A stretch of 64,000 nucleotides of DNA from Bacillota bacterium (GTDB lineage Bacteria > Bacillota > Clostridia > Acetivibrionales > JANLFN01), in NCBI GenBank assembly GCA_023421675.1, contig JAEZTC010000013.1:434001-498000 (forward strand), in the 5' to 3' direction. This document shows, piece by piece, positions 52,036 through 61,649 of the stretch. A program made the position numbers and the translations under genes. Every line of letters begins with the position of its first letter. Positions within the stretch are counted from its first letter, which is position 1. The notes beneath the pieces were generated by a model. The model saw nothing but the letters and a program-made list of their open reading frames with translations, did not search any database and was not told the origin of the DNA.

Positions 52036-53697
52036 CTATTTTTCTTCATCCTTTTTTCTGATTTCTGTTCTTCTTATTTTACCGCTTATTGTTTTAGGCA
52101 GTTCATCGACGAATTCAACTATTCTAGGGTACTTGTAAGGTGCAGTCGCTTTTTTAACATGGTTCTGCAAATCTTTTACCAGTTGATCGCTCGGACTCCA
52201 GCCTTTTGCAAGAACTATTGTCGCTTTAACTACCTGACCTCTGATAGGATCGGGAGCGGAGGTTATTGCGCATTCAAGAACCGAAGGATGCTCCATCAAG
52301 GCACTTTCAACTTCAAAAGGTCCAATTCTATAACCCGAACACTTGATAACGTCATCGGATCTTCCTACAAACCAGAAATATCCATCTTCATCCCTCCAGG
52401 CAACATCTCCGGTGTTGTAAACACCATCGTGCCATACCTTGCTTGTAGCTTGTTCATCTCGATAGTATCCTCTGAAAAGTCCGGGAGGAACCTCCTTATC
52501 CAAACCTCTAATTACAATGTTGCCTTCCACACCTGTAGCACATGAGCGGCCCTCTTCATCAATTATATCTATATCATAGAGGGGTGATGGTTTGCCCATT
52601 GAACCTGGTTTTGGAGTAATCCACTCAAAGTTTGCGCAAAGTACAGTCGTTTCAGTTTGTCCAAACCCTTCTATAATTTCAAGTCCTGTTGCTTTTTTAA
52701 ACTGGTTGTAAACCTCAGGATTCAAAGGTTCACCTGCAGTACATGCCTTCCTTATGCTTGAAAAATCAAACTTTGATAGATCTTCCTTGATTAAGAATCT
52801 GTATATTGTAGGTGGTGCGCAGAAGGTAGTTACGTGATATTTTTGGATCATTTCTGCTAATGAATGTGAATCAAACCTTTCCATATCATATACAAAAATT
52901 GCTACTCCGCAAATCCACTGTCCATAAATCTTTCCCCAACCGCATTTTGCCCAGCCGGTTTCAGATACTGTGAGGTGAAGTCCCTCGTCAGTAAGGCCTT
53001 GCCAGTAATGAGCCGTTACAATATGCCCAATAGGATGGTTGAAATTATGTAAAACTATTTTTGGCATACCGGTTGTTCCTGATGTAAAGTACATTAACAT
53101 AGGATCTTCTCCACCGGCAGCTTCACTTCCGGTGGGTCTTGTCCAATCAGATGATGCTTTTTCAAGCTCTGCATCAAAATCGATCCAGCCATCCCTTTTT
53201 CCGTCTACAAGTGCTTTGTGAACAACTGTTGGTGACTCTGGAAGTGCTTCTTCGATACTATCCAGAAGCTCATCATCAATAACGGATAAAATCATCTTAA
53301 CCGATGCGGAGTTGTTTCTATATGCAATATCTTTTTTTGTCAATTGTGAAGTAGCTGGTATGGATATGGCCCCAATCTTTTCAAGTGCCAGGGTGCATAC
53401 CCAGAAATGCCAGCGCCTTTTTAACAGGAACATTACAACATCGCCTTTGTTTATTCCTAAAGATTTGAAAAGGTTAGCTGCTTTATCACTCATCCTTTTG
53501 AGCTGTCCAAAGGAGAAAATCTTTTCATCGCCGTGATCGTTGCACCATACTAAGGCTCTTTTATCAGGCTTTTCCGCTGCCCAGGCATCAATTACATCAT
53601 ATGCAAAATTAAATTTCTCAGGAATATTTACTTTATAATTATTTTTAAAATCTTCATATGAATCAAATCTTTCTCTAGGTAAAAATTTTTCTAACAT
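52036..53697 (-). CDS. AMP-forming acyl-CoA synthetase
   Basis: 553 residues of the acyl/acetyl-CoA synthetase superfamily. The P-loop MLMYFTSGTTGMPKI, the adenylation motif EGFGQTETT, the hinge RSDDVIKCSGYRIGPFEVE and the C-terminal catalytic Lys in PKTISGKIRRTEI are intact. It activates a carboxylic acid as acyl-AMP and transfers it to CoA; the pattern resembles medium-chain (ACSM-type) enzymes. It is downstream of an XRE-cupin regulator, a common clostridial pairing, but the dispersed repeat copy B separates them. Confidence 0.92.
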   Translation of the reverse strand: MLEKFLPRERFDSYEDFKNNYKVNIPEKFNFAYDVIDAWAAEKPDKRALVWCNDHGDEKIFSFGQLKRMSDKAANLFKSLGINKGDVVMFLLKRRWHFWVCTLALEKIGAISIPATSQLTKKDIAYRNNSASVKMILSVIDDELLDSIEEALPESPTVVHKALVDGKRDGWIDFDAELEKASSDWTRPTGSEAAGGEDPMLMYFTSGTTGMPKIVLHNFNHPIGHIVTAHYWQGLTDEGLHLTVSETGWAKCGWGKIYGQWICGVAIFVYDMERFDSHSLAEMIQKYHVTTFCAPPTIYRFLIKEDLSKFDFSSIRKACTAGEPLNPEVYNQFKKATGLEIIEGFGQTETTVLCANFEWITPKPGSMGKPSPLYDIDIIDEEGRSCATGVEGNIVIRGLDKEVPPGLFRGYYRDEQATSKVWHDGVYNTGDVAWRDEDGYFWFVGRSDDVIKCSGYRIGPFEVESALMEHPSVLECAITSAPDPIRGQVVKATIVLAKGWSPSDQLVKDLQNHVKKATAPYKYPRIVEFVDELPKTISGKIRRTEIRKKDEEK

Positions 53698-53726
53698 TAT
53701 TGGTCTACTCCTTTACATAACTAAAT

Positions 53727-53912
53727 ATATAAGTTGAATTAAATATTCAATATGCATCATGTCCTTAATACCGGCCATGATGGTATGATAAATGATTTTA
53801 ATTCAACTTATTACATCTGTAATAGGATAAAGTAAATTCTGATTTGATACCCATTTGTATTTGGCTTTAGAAAAATGCAAATAATGTATAAGAAATTTAC
53901 TTCATCCTATAT
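53727..53912 (-). repeat. Dispersed ~185-bp palindromic repeat, copy B
   Basis: The reverse complement follows copy A (17459-17642) almost throughout: GGAT(G/A)AAGTAAATTTCTTATACAT, then TTTACTTTATCCTATTACAG, ATGTAATAAGTTGAATTAA, CATACCATCATGGCCGG and TTAATTCAACTTATAT. The middle of the first hairpin differs most. It lies in the short gap between the acyl-CoA synthetase start and the XRE-cupin stop and could affect their co-expression. Confidence 0.8.
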
Positions 53913-53922
53913 AGCATAAGTA

Positions 53923-54483
53923 TCAATTATCATGAAGTATCACTGTTAAAAACTTAGCCGGTTTTCCTTCAATTGCTGTCTGCCCGTGAGGGATTGAAGG
54001 ATCAAAGTATATTGAATCACCTTCATTTAAATCTACCTCGTGAGAACCTAAAATGACCCTGACTTTTCCTTCAAGTACATAGTTGAATTCCTGCCCGGGA
54101 TGAGCAACAAGGCTCATTTTTTTATTTTCCTCAGGTTCTACCGTTACCAAAAGAGGTTCTGTTTTTTTATTTTTGAAATTATATGCCAGACTTTCGAATT
54201 TATAGCCTTTATAACGTTCAATCTGTACACCTTGGCCTTTTTCAACGACACAATAGCTGTGCAGCTTTGGTGAAAGACCTGTTAACAGTTCTGTAAAATC
54301 AACTTCAAAAATCTTTGCCATTTCATAAAGTACACTTACGGGAATATCAGTTTTTCCGTTTTCGTAATCCATATATGTTTCAAGAGGTATACTAAGCTTT
54401 ACAGCAGCCTCTTCACAGGTCAAATCACTTATTTCCCTTATTTCATGAATTCTTTGTGATATTTGAAGTATTGTATCCGACAT
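53923..54483 (-). CDS. XRE-family regulator with cupin sensor domain
   Basis: 186 residues. An N-terminal HTH_3 (IHEIREISDLTCEEAAVKLSIPLETYMDYENGKTDIP) is joined to a C-terminal cupin (GQEFNYVLEGKVRVILGSHEVDLNEGDSIYFDPSIPHGQ). Such regulators often control the adjacent acyl-CoA or polyamine genes, sensing a small ligand in the cupin barrel. The start is the second of two close ATG codons (54483), seven bases after GGAGG; the first is too close to the site. It is upstream of, and in line with, the acyl-CoA synthetase gene. Confidence 0.9.
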   Translation of the reverse strand: MSDTILQISQRIHEIREISDLTCEEAAVKLSIPLETYMDYENGKTDIPVSVLYEMAKIFEVDFTELLTGLSPKLHSYCVVEKGQGVQIERYKGYKFESLAYNFKNKKTEPLLVTVEPEENKKMSLVAHPGQEFNYVLEGKVRVILGSHEVDLNEGDSIYFDPSIPHGQTAIEGKPAKFLTVILHDN

Positions 54484-54821
54484 ATTCATTCCTCCTGCAA
54501 AAATATCTTGATGAACAAGATGTATAAAAATTTCATCGCAGTTGTACATTAATGAAATACCTTATTAATATTATTCAGCATTTATTTGTGGAATGTTAAA
54601 TAAAACTTATTCATCTTTTGTATTTTACCATACAAACTTATTAAGGCAAAGTAAAATGATAATTATAATGACTTTGTAGTATAATAGAATTAACCTTTTA
54701 AAGCATTAGTTATCAAATGTTTTTTGAGTTATTTAAAGAACCTTTTTAAGTATTATTCGTCTAAATTATTGTTGGATATATTTGGTTTGAAAGATACTTT
54801 TTTAAATGTGAGGGCCTGCCA

Positions 54822-56906
54822 ATGAAAAGAATAGCTTTCCTTATTATTTGTATTTCCTTTTTAACTATTAATTTTATCCCGTCATGGGCTGCAAAAAGCA
54901 CAGACAATGTCGGTTTATCTATAACAAAGATATCCGGAACCTTAAGTGGGAATAAACTAAGAATTACCATAAATGCAAGCTCGCCGATAGGTGAATATAC
55001 AGAATCTTTATTTGACAATAGTCCAAGGCTTGCGATAGATATTGAAAACGCAGTTTATGCAGCCAGTGATATTAAGGTTAACAGCAATTATGTTTATAAA
55101 GTGCGTGGAGCACAGTATACATCACAGCCATATGTTACAAGAATTGTTTGTGACATGAAGGAGTGGACAGGCTATACTGTTTCACTATCTACTAATAAAA
55201 AGCAAATGTTCATTGATTTTGACAATAAACCTCTTCCGGTTTCAAGACTGGGGTTTGAGAGAACACCTTCGTCTGACAATGTTAGTTTGGACATGAAATA
55301 TGCCAGAAATGCAGTAATAGTATCATCCGGCAATAATCAGCTGGTTATGGACGTTCCAATGACTAGTGTTGATTTAATTGATAAATACACAAGTACCTAT
55401 GGTAGATTTGTAAACAGTATTCAGTGCAAGAAAACAGATAATTCAACCTCCAGATTTATCTTCAATTTATCAGGGCAGAGTTTTGCAAAGGTTGAAAAGG
55501 CAGACAGCGGTATAAAGGTTATTTTTTCGGCGACCGACAGTACTGATATAAAATATTCGGTTGTTGGATACCCTCAATTTACTATCAAAAATGAAGAGAT
55601 AGGAATTAATTATTTTGAATACAGATATAAGAAGGAACAGGGGAGATTTGTTCTTACAATACCTACAAGAGCATTGGATTTTAGTTTGGGCAGAATGATT
55701 GTTAACGACTACTATATGGATTATATAGATTTCAAATCTAGCCCCTCAACAGGACTTACAGATATAACTTTTTATAGTAAGAATCAATATGATTTCAAAG
55801 TTGATACCACTGCTAAGGAAAATACTCTTACAGCTAGTGGTACTGCAGCCTCTCTGCTTGCTCAGACATCCAATGGAGGCCTGACACTGAACCCTATAAT
55901 GCTAGGGAAAACCATTGTAGTTGACCCGGGACACGGAGGAGAGGATAACGGTGCTACGTATCCGACAAACCCAGCTAAAACCTCAGATATAAAGGTTAAG
56001 GAAAAGGATATTAATCTTGATATTGCCGGAAGATTAAGTGCAATGCTTATCAAAGCAGGGCTCAATGTTCAAATGACAAGGCAGGGTGATGAAACAGTTG
56101 ACCTGTATCAAAGAGGTGATTTCGCGAATAAGCTTAATGCCGTCTTATATCTAAGTGTTCATAATAATAGCGGAAATACTGAAGACAATGGTACAATGAC
56201 ATTGTTCTATCCATCTGATTACCCGGGCTATGGACTAACAGGGGAAAGGTTTGCTCAAATTGCAGAGGAAGAAATGCTGAGCAAGCTCGGTACTGCAAAT
56301 AGAGGCATCTGGAAGAGACCAAGACTGGCTGTTCTTAATAATACTCACATGCCTGCTATAATTACAGAAACTGCTTATATATCCAATAGCGATGACAGAT
56401 CCAAGCTTTTGACGGAAGCTTTCAGGCAGAAGACAGCAGAAGCTTTGTATAATGCTGTTGTTAAAGCACTGAATGAAATGGCTGTTTCTAATACTTCCAG
56501 CATTACTCAAAGTACAAGTACAGCAACACAGCCAACTTATAACAGTCAGGATTACCTGCCAGGTACTATAAATGGGTTTACTGTTCCGCCGAAAGCAGCT
56601 TCGAAATGCAGCTATGTGGGCAATAGTGAAATTACTCCATCAATGTATGATTTATCTATAAATCTTGATTATTCGAAAGAAAAACAGGGTCTGGCAACAT
56701 TGGCAGATCAGAAAAGTGAAGCACGTGCTGTACTTTTATCTAAGTTGGATGAAGCAACGGTAAATAAAATCATGTATATATTATACGGTTTTACTGATAA
56801 TTCTTCAGCATTTTATGAGGAGGAGCTTGGAAACAGCGAGTATGAAATATGGGCAAGAAGTATAAGGTACTCGGGTATAGCAACTATTAATATTATTAAA
56901 AGATAG
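54822..56906 (+). CDS. N-acetylmuramoyl-L-alanine amidase with AMIN domain
   Basis: 694 residues: a signal peptide (MKRIAFLIICISF... ending SWA), two AMIN-like beta-rich regions (residues about 25-350) that bind wall or membrane polymers, then an Amidase_3 zinc domain with IVVDPGHGGEDNGA, KEKDINLDIAGRL, LSVHNNSGN and TETAYISNSDD. A Thr/Ser-rich linker and a C-terminal domain of about 130 residues of unknown type follow. It cleaves the amide between MurNAc and L-Ala outside the cell. It is the first gene of a four-gene run with the kinase, NagA and C45 genes. Confidence 0.9.
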   Translation: MKRIAFLIICISFLTINFIPSWAAKSTDNVGLSITKISGTLSGNKLRITINASSPIGEYTESLFDNSPRLAIDIENAVYAASDIKVNSNYVYKVRGAQYTSQPYVTRIVCDMKEWTGYTVSLSTNKKQMFIDFDNKPLPVSRLGFERTPSSDNVSLDMKYARNAVIVSSGNNQLVMDVPMTSVDLIDKYTSTYGRFVNSIQCKKTDNSTSRFIFNLSGQSFAKVEKADSGIKVIFSATDSTDIKYSVVGYPQFTIKNEEIGINYFEYRYKKEQGRFVLTIPTRALDFSLGRMIVNDYYMDYIDFKSSPSTGLTDITFYSKNQYDFKVDTTAKENTLTASGTAASLLAQTSNGGLTLNPIMLGKTIVVDPGHGGEDNGATYPTNPAKTSDIKVKEKDINLDIAGRLSAMLIKAGLNVQMTRQGDETVDLYQRGDFANKLNAVLYLSVHNNSGNTEDNGTMTLFYPSDYPGYGLTGERFAQIAEEEMLSKLGTANRGIWKRPRLAVLNNTHMPAIITETAYISNSDDRSKLLTEAFRQKTAEALYNAVVKALNEMAVSNTSSITQSTSTATQPTYNSQDYLPGTINGFTVPPKAASKCSYVGNSEITPSMYDLSINLDYSKEKQGLATLADQKSEARAVLLSKLDEATVNKIMYILYGFTDNSSAFYEEELGNSEYEIWARSIRYSGIATINIIKR

Positions 56907-56932
56907 TGGTTAATAAAGTGTCGGAGGTCTCA

Positions 56933-57841
56933 ATGATTGAAGTTCTATGCATAGGACATGCATCTTATGATATTAGCCTGTTCCTTGAAAGCTTTCCAGA
57001 AGAAAATATTAAATCTGAAACTACTGAATACATTGAAGGTGGGGGAGGTCCGGCAGCAAACGCAGCTTACCTTTTGACAAAGTGGGGTGTTTCCTGCGGC
57101 TTTGCGGGATTAATAGGTAATGACCGCTATGGAACAAATGTTGTAGATGAATTTACAAACGCAGGTACAGAAATTTCCTGCCTTGAAGTAAGGAAGGACT
57201 ATTCTACCCCCTTATCAATAATAATGGTGAATAAGAGCAATGGAAGCAGAACAATTATAAACAGGAAATCACAATTATCCTCTATGAATGTTGACAGTAA
57301 AGCATTAGGAGAATTAAGGCCTAATGTTTTGCTTTTTGATGGTCATGAGATGAATGCTTCTAAGCAAGCAATGAAAATGTACCCACAAGCAGTAACAATC
57401 CTGGATGCCGGATCATTAAGGGATTCTACCCGGATTTTAGCTCAGATGGTGGATTACCTTGTGGCTTCCGAACGTTTTGCGGCATCCTTATCAGGTGTTA
57501 AGGCTTTAAATCCTGGTAATTATGAAAATTGTTTTAATAATCTTGCTGAATTGAATAAAAAAAATGTAGTCATTACCCTTGGAGAAAGAGGACTGTTGTA
57601 CGGCAGCAAGGGCAATATCCATCTGATGCATGCCTATAAAGCAGAAGTTTTGGATACAACGGGTGCAGGTGATGTTTTTCATGGAGCTTTTGCCTATGGT
57701 ATACTTAATGGAATAGAATATGAAAAAACGCTTAAACTAGCGTCTATAGCTGCAGCTATGTCGGTTGAGGCAAAAGGTGCAAGAAACTCAATACCGGATT
57801 TGGCAGCGTGTTTATATAAGTTGAACAATACAAGTTTTTAA
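56933..57841 (+). CDS. PfkB-family carbohydrate kinase
   Basis: About 302 residues from the ATG at 56933, which lies five bases after GGAGGT. PfkB signature 1 (GGGGPAANAAYLLTKWG) and signature 2 (LDTTGAGDVFHGAFAYG, with the catalytic Asp) are both intact. It would phosphorylate a sugar or nucleoside. It starts 26 bases after the amidase stop and ends 12 bases before nagA, so an amino-sugar substrate is an attractive inference but not demonstrated. Confidence 0.9.
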   Translation: MIEVLCIGHASYDISLFLESFPEENIKSETTEYIEGGGGPAANAAYLLTKWGVSCGFAGLIGNDRYGTNVVDEFTNAGTEISCLEVRKDYSTPLSIIMVNKSNGSRTIINRKSQLSSMNVDSKALGELRPNVLLFDGHEMNASKQAMKMYPQAVTILDAGSLRDSTRILAQMVDYLVASERFAASLSGVKALNPGNYENCFNNLAELNKKNVVITLGERGLLYGSKGNIHLMHAYKAEVLDTTGAGDVFHGAFAYGILNGIEYEKTLKLASIAAAMSVEAKGARNSIPDLAACLYKLNNTSF

Positions 57842-57853
57842 GGATGTGTATTG

Positions 57854-59020
57854 ATGTACAGGCTTGTAAATGGAAGTTATTTATCCTTTGAGGATGGTTT
57901 TATCAAAGGTGACTTGCTGTTTGATAAAACAATAAAATTTGAAGAACCTGGCCATGCAGGACAAGAAGAAATATTGAATATTGATATAACCGGTCTTAAA
58001 GTAATTCCGGGACTAATTGATATTCATACTCATGGGGCTGTAGGTTATGATTTCATATCGGCATCCCCATCGGATATTGAATCAGCTGCCGGTTTCTTTT
58101 CCAGAAATGCTGTTACATCTTTTTTCCCGACAACCATTACTGCCCCTATTGAAACAATTACTACTGCTATTAAAAACATTAAAGATGCAAGTAGAATAAC
58201 CGGCATTAGTTCCGCAATAGAAGGAATACATATAGAGGGTCCATATATAAGTGCAGATCATAGGGGAGTACATGACCCTTCATTTATAAAACTTCCTGAC
58301 ATTAAGCAATTTGATAATATTAAAAATATTGCAGGTGATGAGTTAAGGCTTATCTTTACTATGGCTCCCGAACTTCCGGGAGGGATGGAATTCATAAAAC
58401 ATGCAGTTGTTAACAGCGGTATAATATCCATAGGCCACAGCGGTGCTGACAGTTGTATGGTTAAGGAAGCAATACATAACGGTGCTGTCAGCTTTACGCA
58501 TTTGTTCAATGGAATGAAAGGAATCAACCACAGGGAACCCGGTGTTGCGGGAGCAGCTTTGAACAGCGACTGTTTTGTTGAATTAATTTGCGATGGACAA
58601 CATGTTTGCCCGGATATTATAAATTTGGTTTACAAAATAAAAGGGGAGAAACGTATAGTTTTAGTAACCGATTCCATGCAGGCTGCAGGCCTGGGTGATG
58701 GCGACTATCACTTCGGAGGAGCGCTTACCTTGGTGAGGGAAGGTGTTGCAAAAAACATTGATGGGCGTCTTGCAAGCAGTACATTAACCCTCTTTGATGC
58801 AGTTAAAAATATCATGAAATATACAGGTGTATCTTTGGAAAAAGCTGTTCGGATGGCTTCACTTAATCCTGCAAAAGTTACAGGGTTAGATAAGCTAACA
58901 GGAAGCATTGAATCTGGGAAAAGAGCTGATTTGGCTGTGATAGATGAATATTTTAACATTATGTATGTGTTTTCAAAGGGTAGAAAAGTTTATGATTACC
59001 ATGCGCAAAATAAAGGTTAA
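57854..59020 (+). CDS. nagA: N-acetylglucosamine-6-phosphate deacetylase
   Basis: About 388 residues. Metal motif PGLIDIHTHGAVGYDF, IEGIHIEGPYIS with the catalytic Glu, ISIGHSGAD, FTHLFNGMKGINHREPG, LICDGQHVCPD and LVTDSMQAAGLGDGDYHFG with the Asp are all present. It removes acetate from GlcNAc-6-P, feeding amino-sugar catabolism or wall recycling. No nagB deaminase is adjacent. The ATG at 57854 follows AAGGATGTGTATTG. Confidence 0.95.
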   Translation: MYRLVNGSYLSFEDGFIKGDLLFDKTIKFEEPGHAGQEEILNIDITGLKVIPGLIDIHTHGAVGYDFISASPSDIESAAGFFSRNAVTSFFPTTITAPIETITTAIKNIKDASRITGISSAIEGIHIEGPYISADHRGVHDPSFIKLPDIKQFDNIKNIAGDELRLIFTMAPELPGGMEFIKHAVVNSGIISIGHSGADSCMVKEAIHNGAVSFTHLFNGMKGINHREPGVAGAALNSDCFVELICDGQHVCPDIINLVYKIKGEKRIVLVTDSMQAAGLGDGDYHFGGALTLVREGVAKNIDGRLASSTLTLFDAVKNIMKYTGVSLEKAVRMASLNPAKVTGLDKLTGSIESGKRADLAVIDEYFNIMYVFSKGRKVYDYHAQNKG

Positions 59021-59063
59021 CGTAATATATATAAATATAATGCTTAATCTGTAGGTGTTTTAC

Positions 59064-60728
59064 GTGTGGAGGAATAATAAAAACGAACAAAAATTAAACG
59101 TAATTACAGCTGCATTTGGTTTTGACAATTATATGGTGGATAAGGTTATAGAACAGCCTGGAAGATTGGGAATAAGGGCTATACACAAAACCGCTTTCAA
59201 TTATGACACTCTTGAACCCAAAAAAGCCTACTATTTGGAAGGCAGTAGCTACGACATGGGATATATGATGGGTTTACTCGCCGAGAAAGAAATATCTTCA
59301 ATGGCTGTGGACTTTACAGATAAGGTAATATTTGATTTTATAAAGGAAAGAGATCAAAACAGGGGCAGCTTACTGATGGATATGCTGTTAAAACTCCTCA
59401 ATACCTTGACAAAAGGAATGTTTAGTCAACTTTCTGTTCAGCTCCGTGATGAAATAAATGGCTTGTATGATGGCTGCAAAGCCGCCAATCCGAAGACTAA
59501 TGTAACAATCAACAGACTCGTTTCCCTGAATTTTGATATAGATGTTTTATGTTCACTTGTTTACACAGGAGCCTTTATTCTAAAAAGTATTCCTAATGCC
59601 AACCCTTCTTATTTCAGAATTCCTCTTGCATGTAACGGTTTTTCGGTTTTTGGCAATGCTGCTGGGAATGGACATTATTTTGGACGTGACTTTATGTTCA
59701 CAAATGCGGGAGTGTTTCAGAATAACGCTGCTACAATTATTTATAACCCTAAAAGGGAATATGGAAGAGAAGCTTATCCAATGGTGAGCATAGGTGCCCC
59801 CGGAATGATTGGGAGTATCGCAGGCATGAATATATTTGGTGTTGGGATGGGGGTAAACATGTCTCCCGGAGCTAACTGTACTCCCGGTAAAATAGGAACA
59901 AATTCTCTCCTGTTGGCACGAACTTGCTTACAGTATGGCGATTCAGCGGAAAAAGCGGTAAGAATAATGGTGGAAACACCAAGAGGTGTTTCATGGAACT
60001 ATATAATTGCTGATGGAAACAATGACAGAGCATGTGTTGTTGAGGCTGGTGCATCCGATATAAAAGGAGAATTTACAAGCTACCCACCTTCATCAATTAA
60101 ACAGCTTCTTCCGGATAGAACCTTTCTAAGATTCCATAAATCAGCAGAGTATAATAAAGGCCTCATGGTCAGATGGAATGATTATAAATATCCGAGAGAG
60201 TATCTTGACTTTAATCCGGGACTTTGCAGGGATAAAAGGAAACCTGACATGGATTGCTTCAGTGAAAGGGGCTATATCAATAAGAGTTTTAATGATAAGA
60301 ATTGCCCATCAACAAATTATTTCGCACCGCAAAGGGAAGCCAGGAATGATGTGGTTATAGTCACAAACCATTATGTAATACCTGAAATGCGTTTCTTCTC
60401 AATGTATCCATGGACTTCAAGAATTATCGGCGACTCTGTAAATGAAATTCAATGGAGGTATGATGAACTCAATAATGAAATACTTTCGGCTATACAAAAC
60501 AAAGGATATATAAATTTTGAATGTGCCCGGGGAATAATAGATTTTTTGTCCCCTTACGGAAGATTTCCGGCTTATTATTCAAAAAGCCCAAAAAGCAGTG
60601 ATGGGAGACAGGTGCAGATAAAAGGCAGTGTATCTTTGTTTGATCTGAAACAAAAGGTTGCATACAATCATTATGGTTATTACTGTGATGAATGGGTTAA
60701 GACTTCGTTGCCTAACTATATAATGTAA
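59064..60728 (+). CDS. C45-type acyltransferase/amidase-like NTN hydrolase
   Basis: About 554 residues with a C45/phospholipase-B-like layout: YYLEGSSYDMGYMMGLL, then the probable N-terminal-nucleophile segment ACNGFSVFGNAAGNGHYFGRDFMF, with Cys where mature catalytic chains begin, GAPGMIGSIAGMNIFGVGMGVNMSP and SLLLARTCLQYGDSAEKAVR. Relatives hydrolyse or transfer acyl groups on amides and are autoprocessed. No signal peptide is seen. The GTG at 59064 is chosen with AGGTG six bases upstream. It is last in the amidase-kinase-NagA run, and its substrate is unknown. Confidence 0.78.
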   Translation: MWRNNKNEQKLNVITAAFGFDNYMVDKVIEQPGRLGIRAIHKTAFNYDTLEPKKAYYLEGSSYDMGYMMGLLAEKEISSMAVDFTDKVIFDFIKERDQNRGSLLMDMLLKLLNTLTKGMFSQLSVQLRDEINGLYDGCKAANPKTNVTINRLVSLNFDIDVLCSLVYTGAFILKSIPNANPSYFRIPLACNGFSVFGNAAGNGHYFGRDFMFTNAGVFQNNAATIIYNPKREYGREAYPMVSIGAPGMIGSIAGMNIFGVGMGVNMSPGANCTPGKIGTNSLLLARTCLQYGDSAEKAVRIMVETPRGVSWNYIIADGNNDRACVVEAGASDIKGEFTSYPPSSIKQLLPDRTFLRFHKSAEYNKGLMVRWNDYKYPREYLDFNPGLCRDKRKPDMDCFSERGYINKSFNDKNCPSTNYFAPQREARNDVVIVTNHYVIPEMRFFSMYPWTSRIIGDSVNEIQWRYDELNNEILSAIQNKGYINFECARGIIDFLSPYGRFPAYYSKSPKSSDGRQVQIKGSVSLFDLKQKVAYNHYGYYCDEWVKTSLPNYIM

Positions 60729-60732
60729 TGGC

Positions 60733-61638
60733 TTATGCAGTAAAATAAATTATTGCCGCACTTGATAATACCCATAAAATCATATCTATAAGCAGCGGCT
60801 TGTCTGATAATATAACTTCTTCGGGACTGCCGCCTTCGTTTTTCTTGTAGATTATATATTGATACCTGAATATGCCATAAAGCACAAAGGGTATGGTAGA
60901 CATAAGGTAATAGTTGCTTCGCGAGCTGAAGGTGTAGAGTGTGTAAGCCATAACTGTAGAAGAAATAATAATCGAAAGCATTTTATCTATAAATTCAAGT
61001 GAATATTCATCAAGTATTTTTCTATGATGTTCGGCTTTTTCTTCAAGAACAAGCAATTCGTTTCTTCTTTTGCTGAACCCAAGGAACAAGGAAAGCAGGA
61101 GTGTGCACAACAAAAGCCAGGGTGAAATAAATACATCTATTGCTATACAACCACTTATTACTCTTAGTATGAAGCCTAAGGCAATTGACATTACATCAAT
61201 AATAACCATATGTTTTAGCACAAAGCAGTATAAAATATTATTTGTAAAATAAACTACAATAAGCAGGAACAAGAGCTTGCTGAATATAAATGAACCTATC
61301 AGTACAGCAGGTACAAGAATAAATAATAAAACCAGTGCTTCAGTTTTGCTTATGGCTCCTGAAGCTATTGGCCTTAATTTCTTTTTTGGGTGCAGCCTGT
61401 CTTTTGAAGCATCAATCATATCGTTTAAAATGTAAACGGAAGATGAAGCTGCACAGAACAGAACAAAACACAACAGTGTTCTTTCGAGAAGATCTGCATG
61501 GAGAATGTTATTTGAGAATACAAGCGCAGCAAATACAAAAAGGTTTTTTATCCATTGTTTGGGTCTGAAAAGCTTAATATAAGATTTTAATTTGTTGTTT
61601 GCCTGTAGTTCGGCATTTTGTCCCATTGTATTCTCCAT
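60733..61638 (-). CDS. UbiA-family prenyltransferase, DPPR-synthase-like
   Basis: 301 residues with about eight transmembrane helices. The first Asp-rich motif is NDMIDASKDRLHPKKKLRPIASG, the form typical of decaprenyl-phosphate phosphoribosyltransferase (mycobacterial UbiA/Rv3806c), with a second Asp-containing loop further on. That enzyme attaches 5-phosphoribose to a polyprenyl phosphate on the way to lipid-linked arabinose or ribose. It is followed closely on the same strand by no other gene but is preceded by a small EamA transporter 11 bases away, so the two are probably one transcript. Confidence 0.85.
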   Translation of the reverse strand: MENTMGQNAELQANNKLKSYIKLFRPKQWIKNLFVFAALVFSNNILHADLLERTLLCFVLFCAASSSVYILNDMIDASKDRLHPKKKLRPIASGAISKTEALVLLFILVPAVLIGSFIFSKLLFLLIVVYFTNNILYCFVLKHMVIIDVMSIALGFILRVISGCIAIDVFISPWLLLCTLLLSLFLGFSKRRNELLVLEEKAEHHRKILDEYSLEFIDKMLSIIISSTVMAYTLYTFSSRSNYYLMSTIPFVLYGIFRYQYIIYKKNEGGSPEEVILSDKPLLIDMILWVLSSAAIIYFTA

Positions 61639-61649
61639 TTGTGTTTTCC

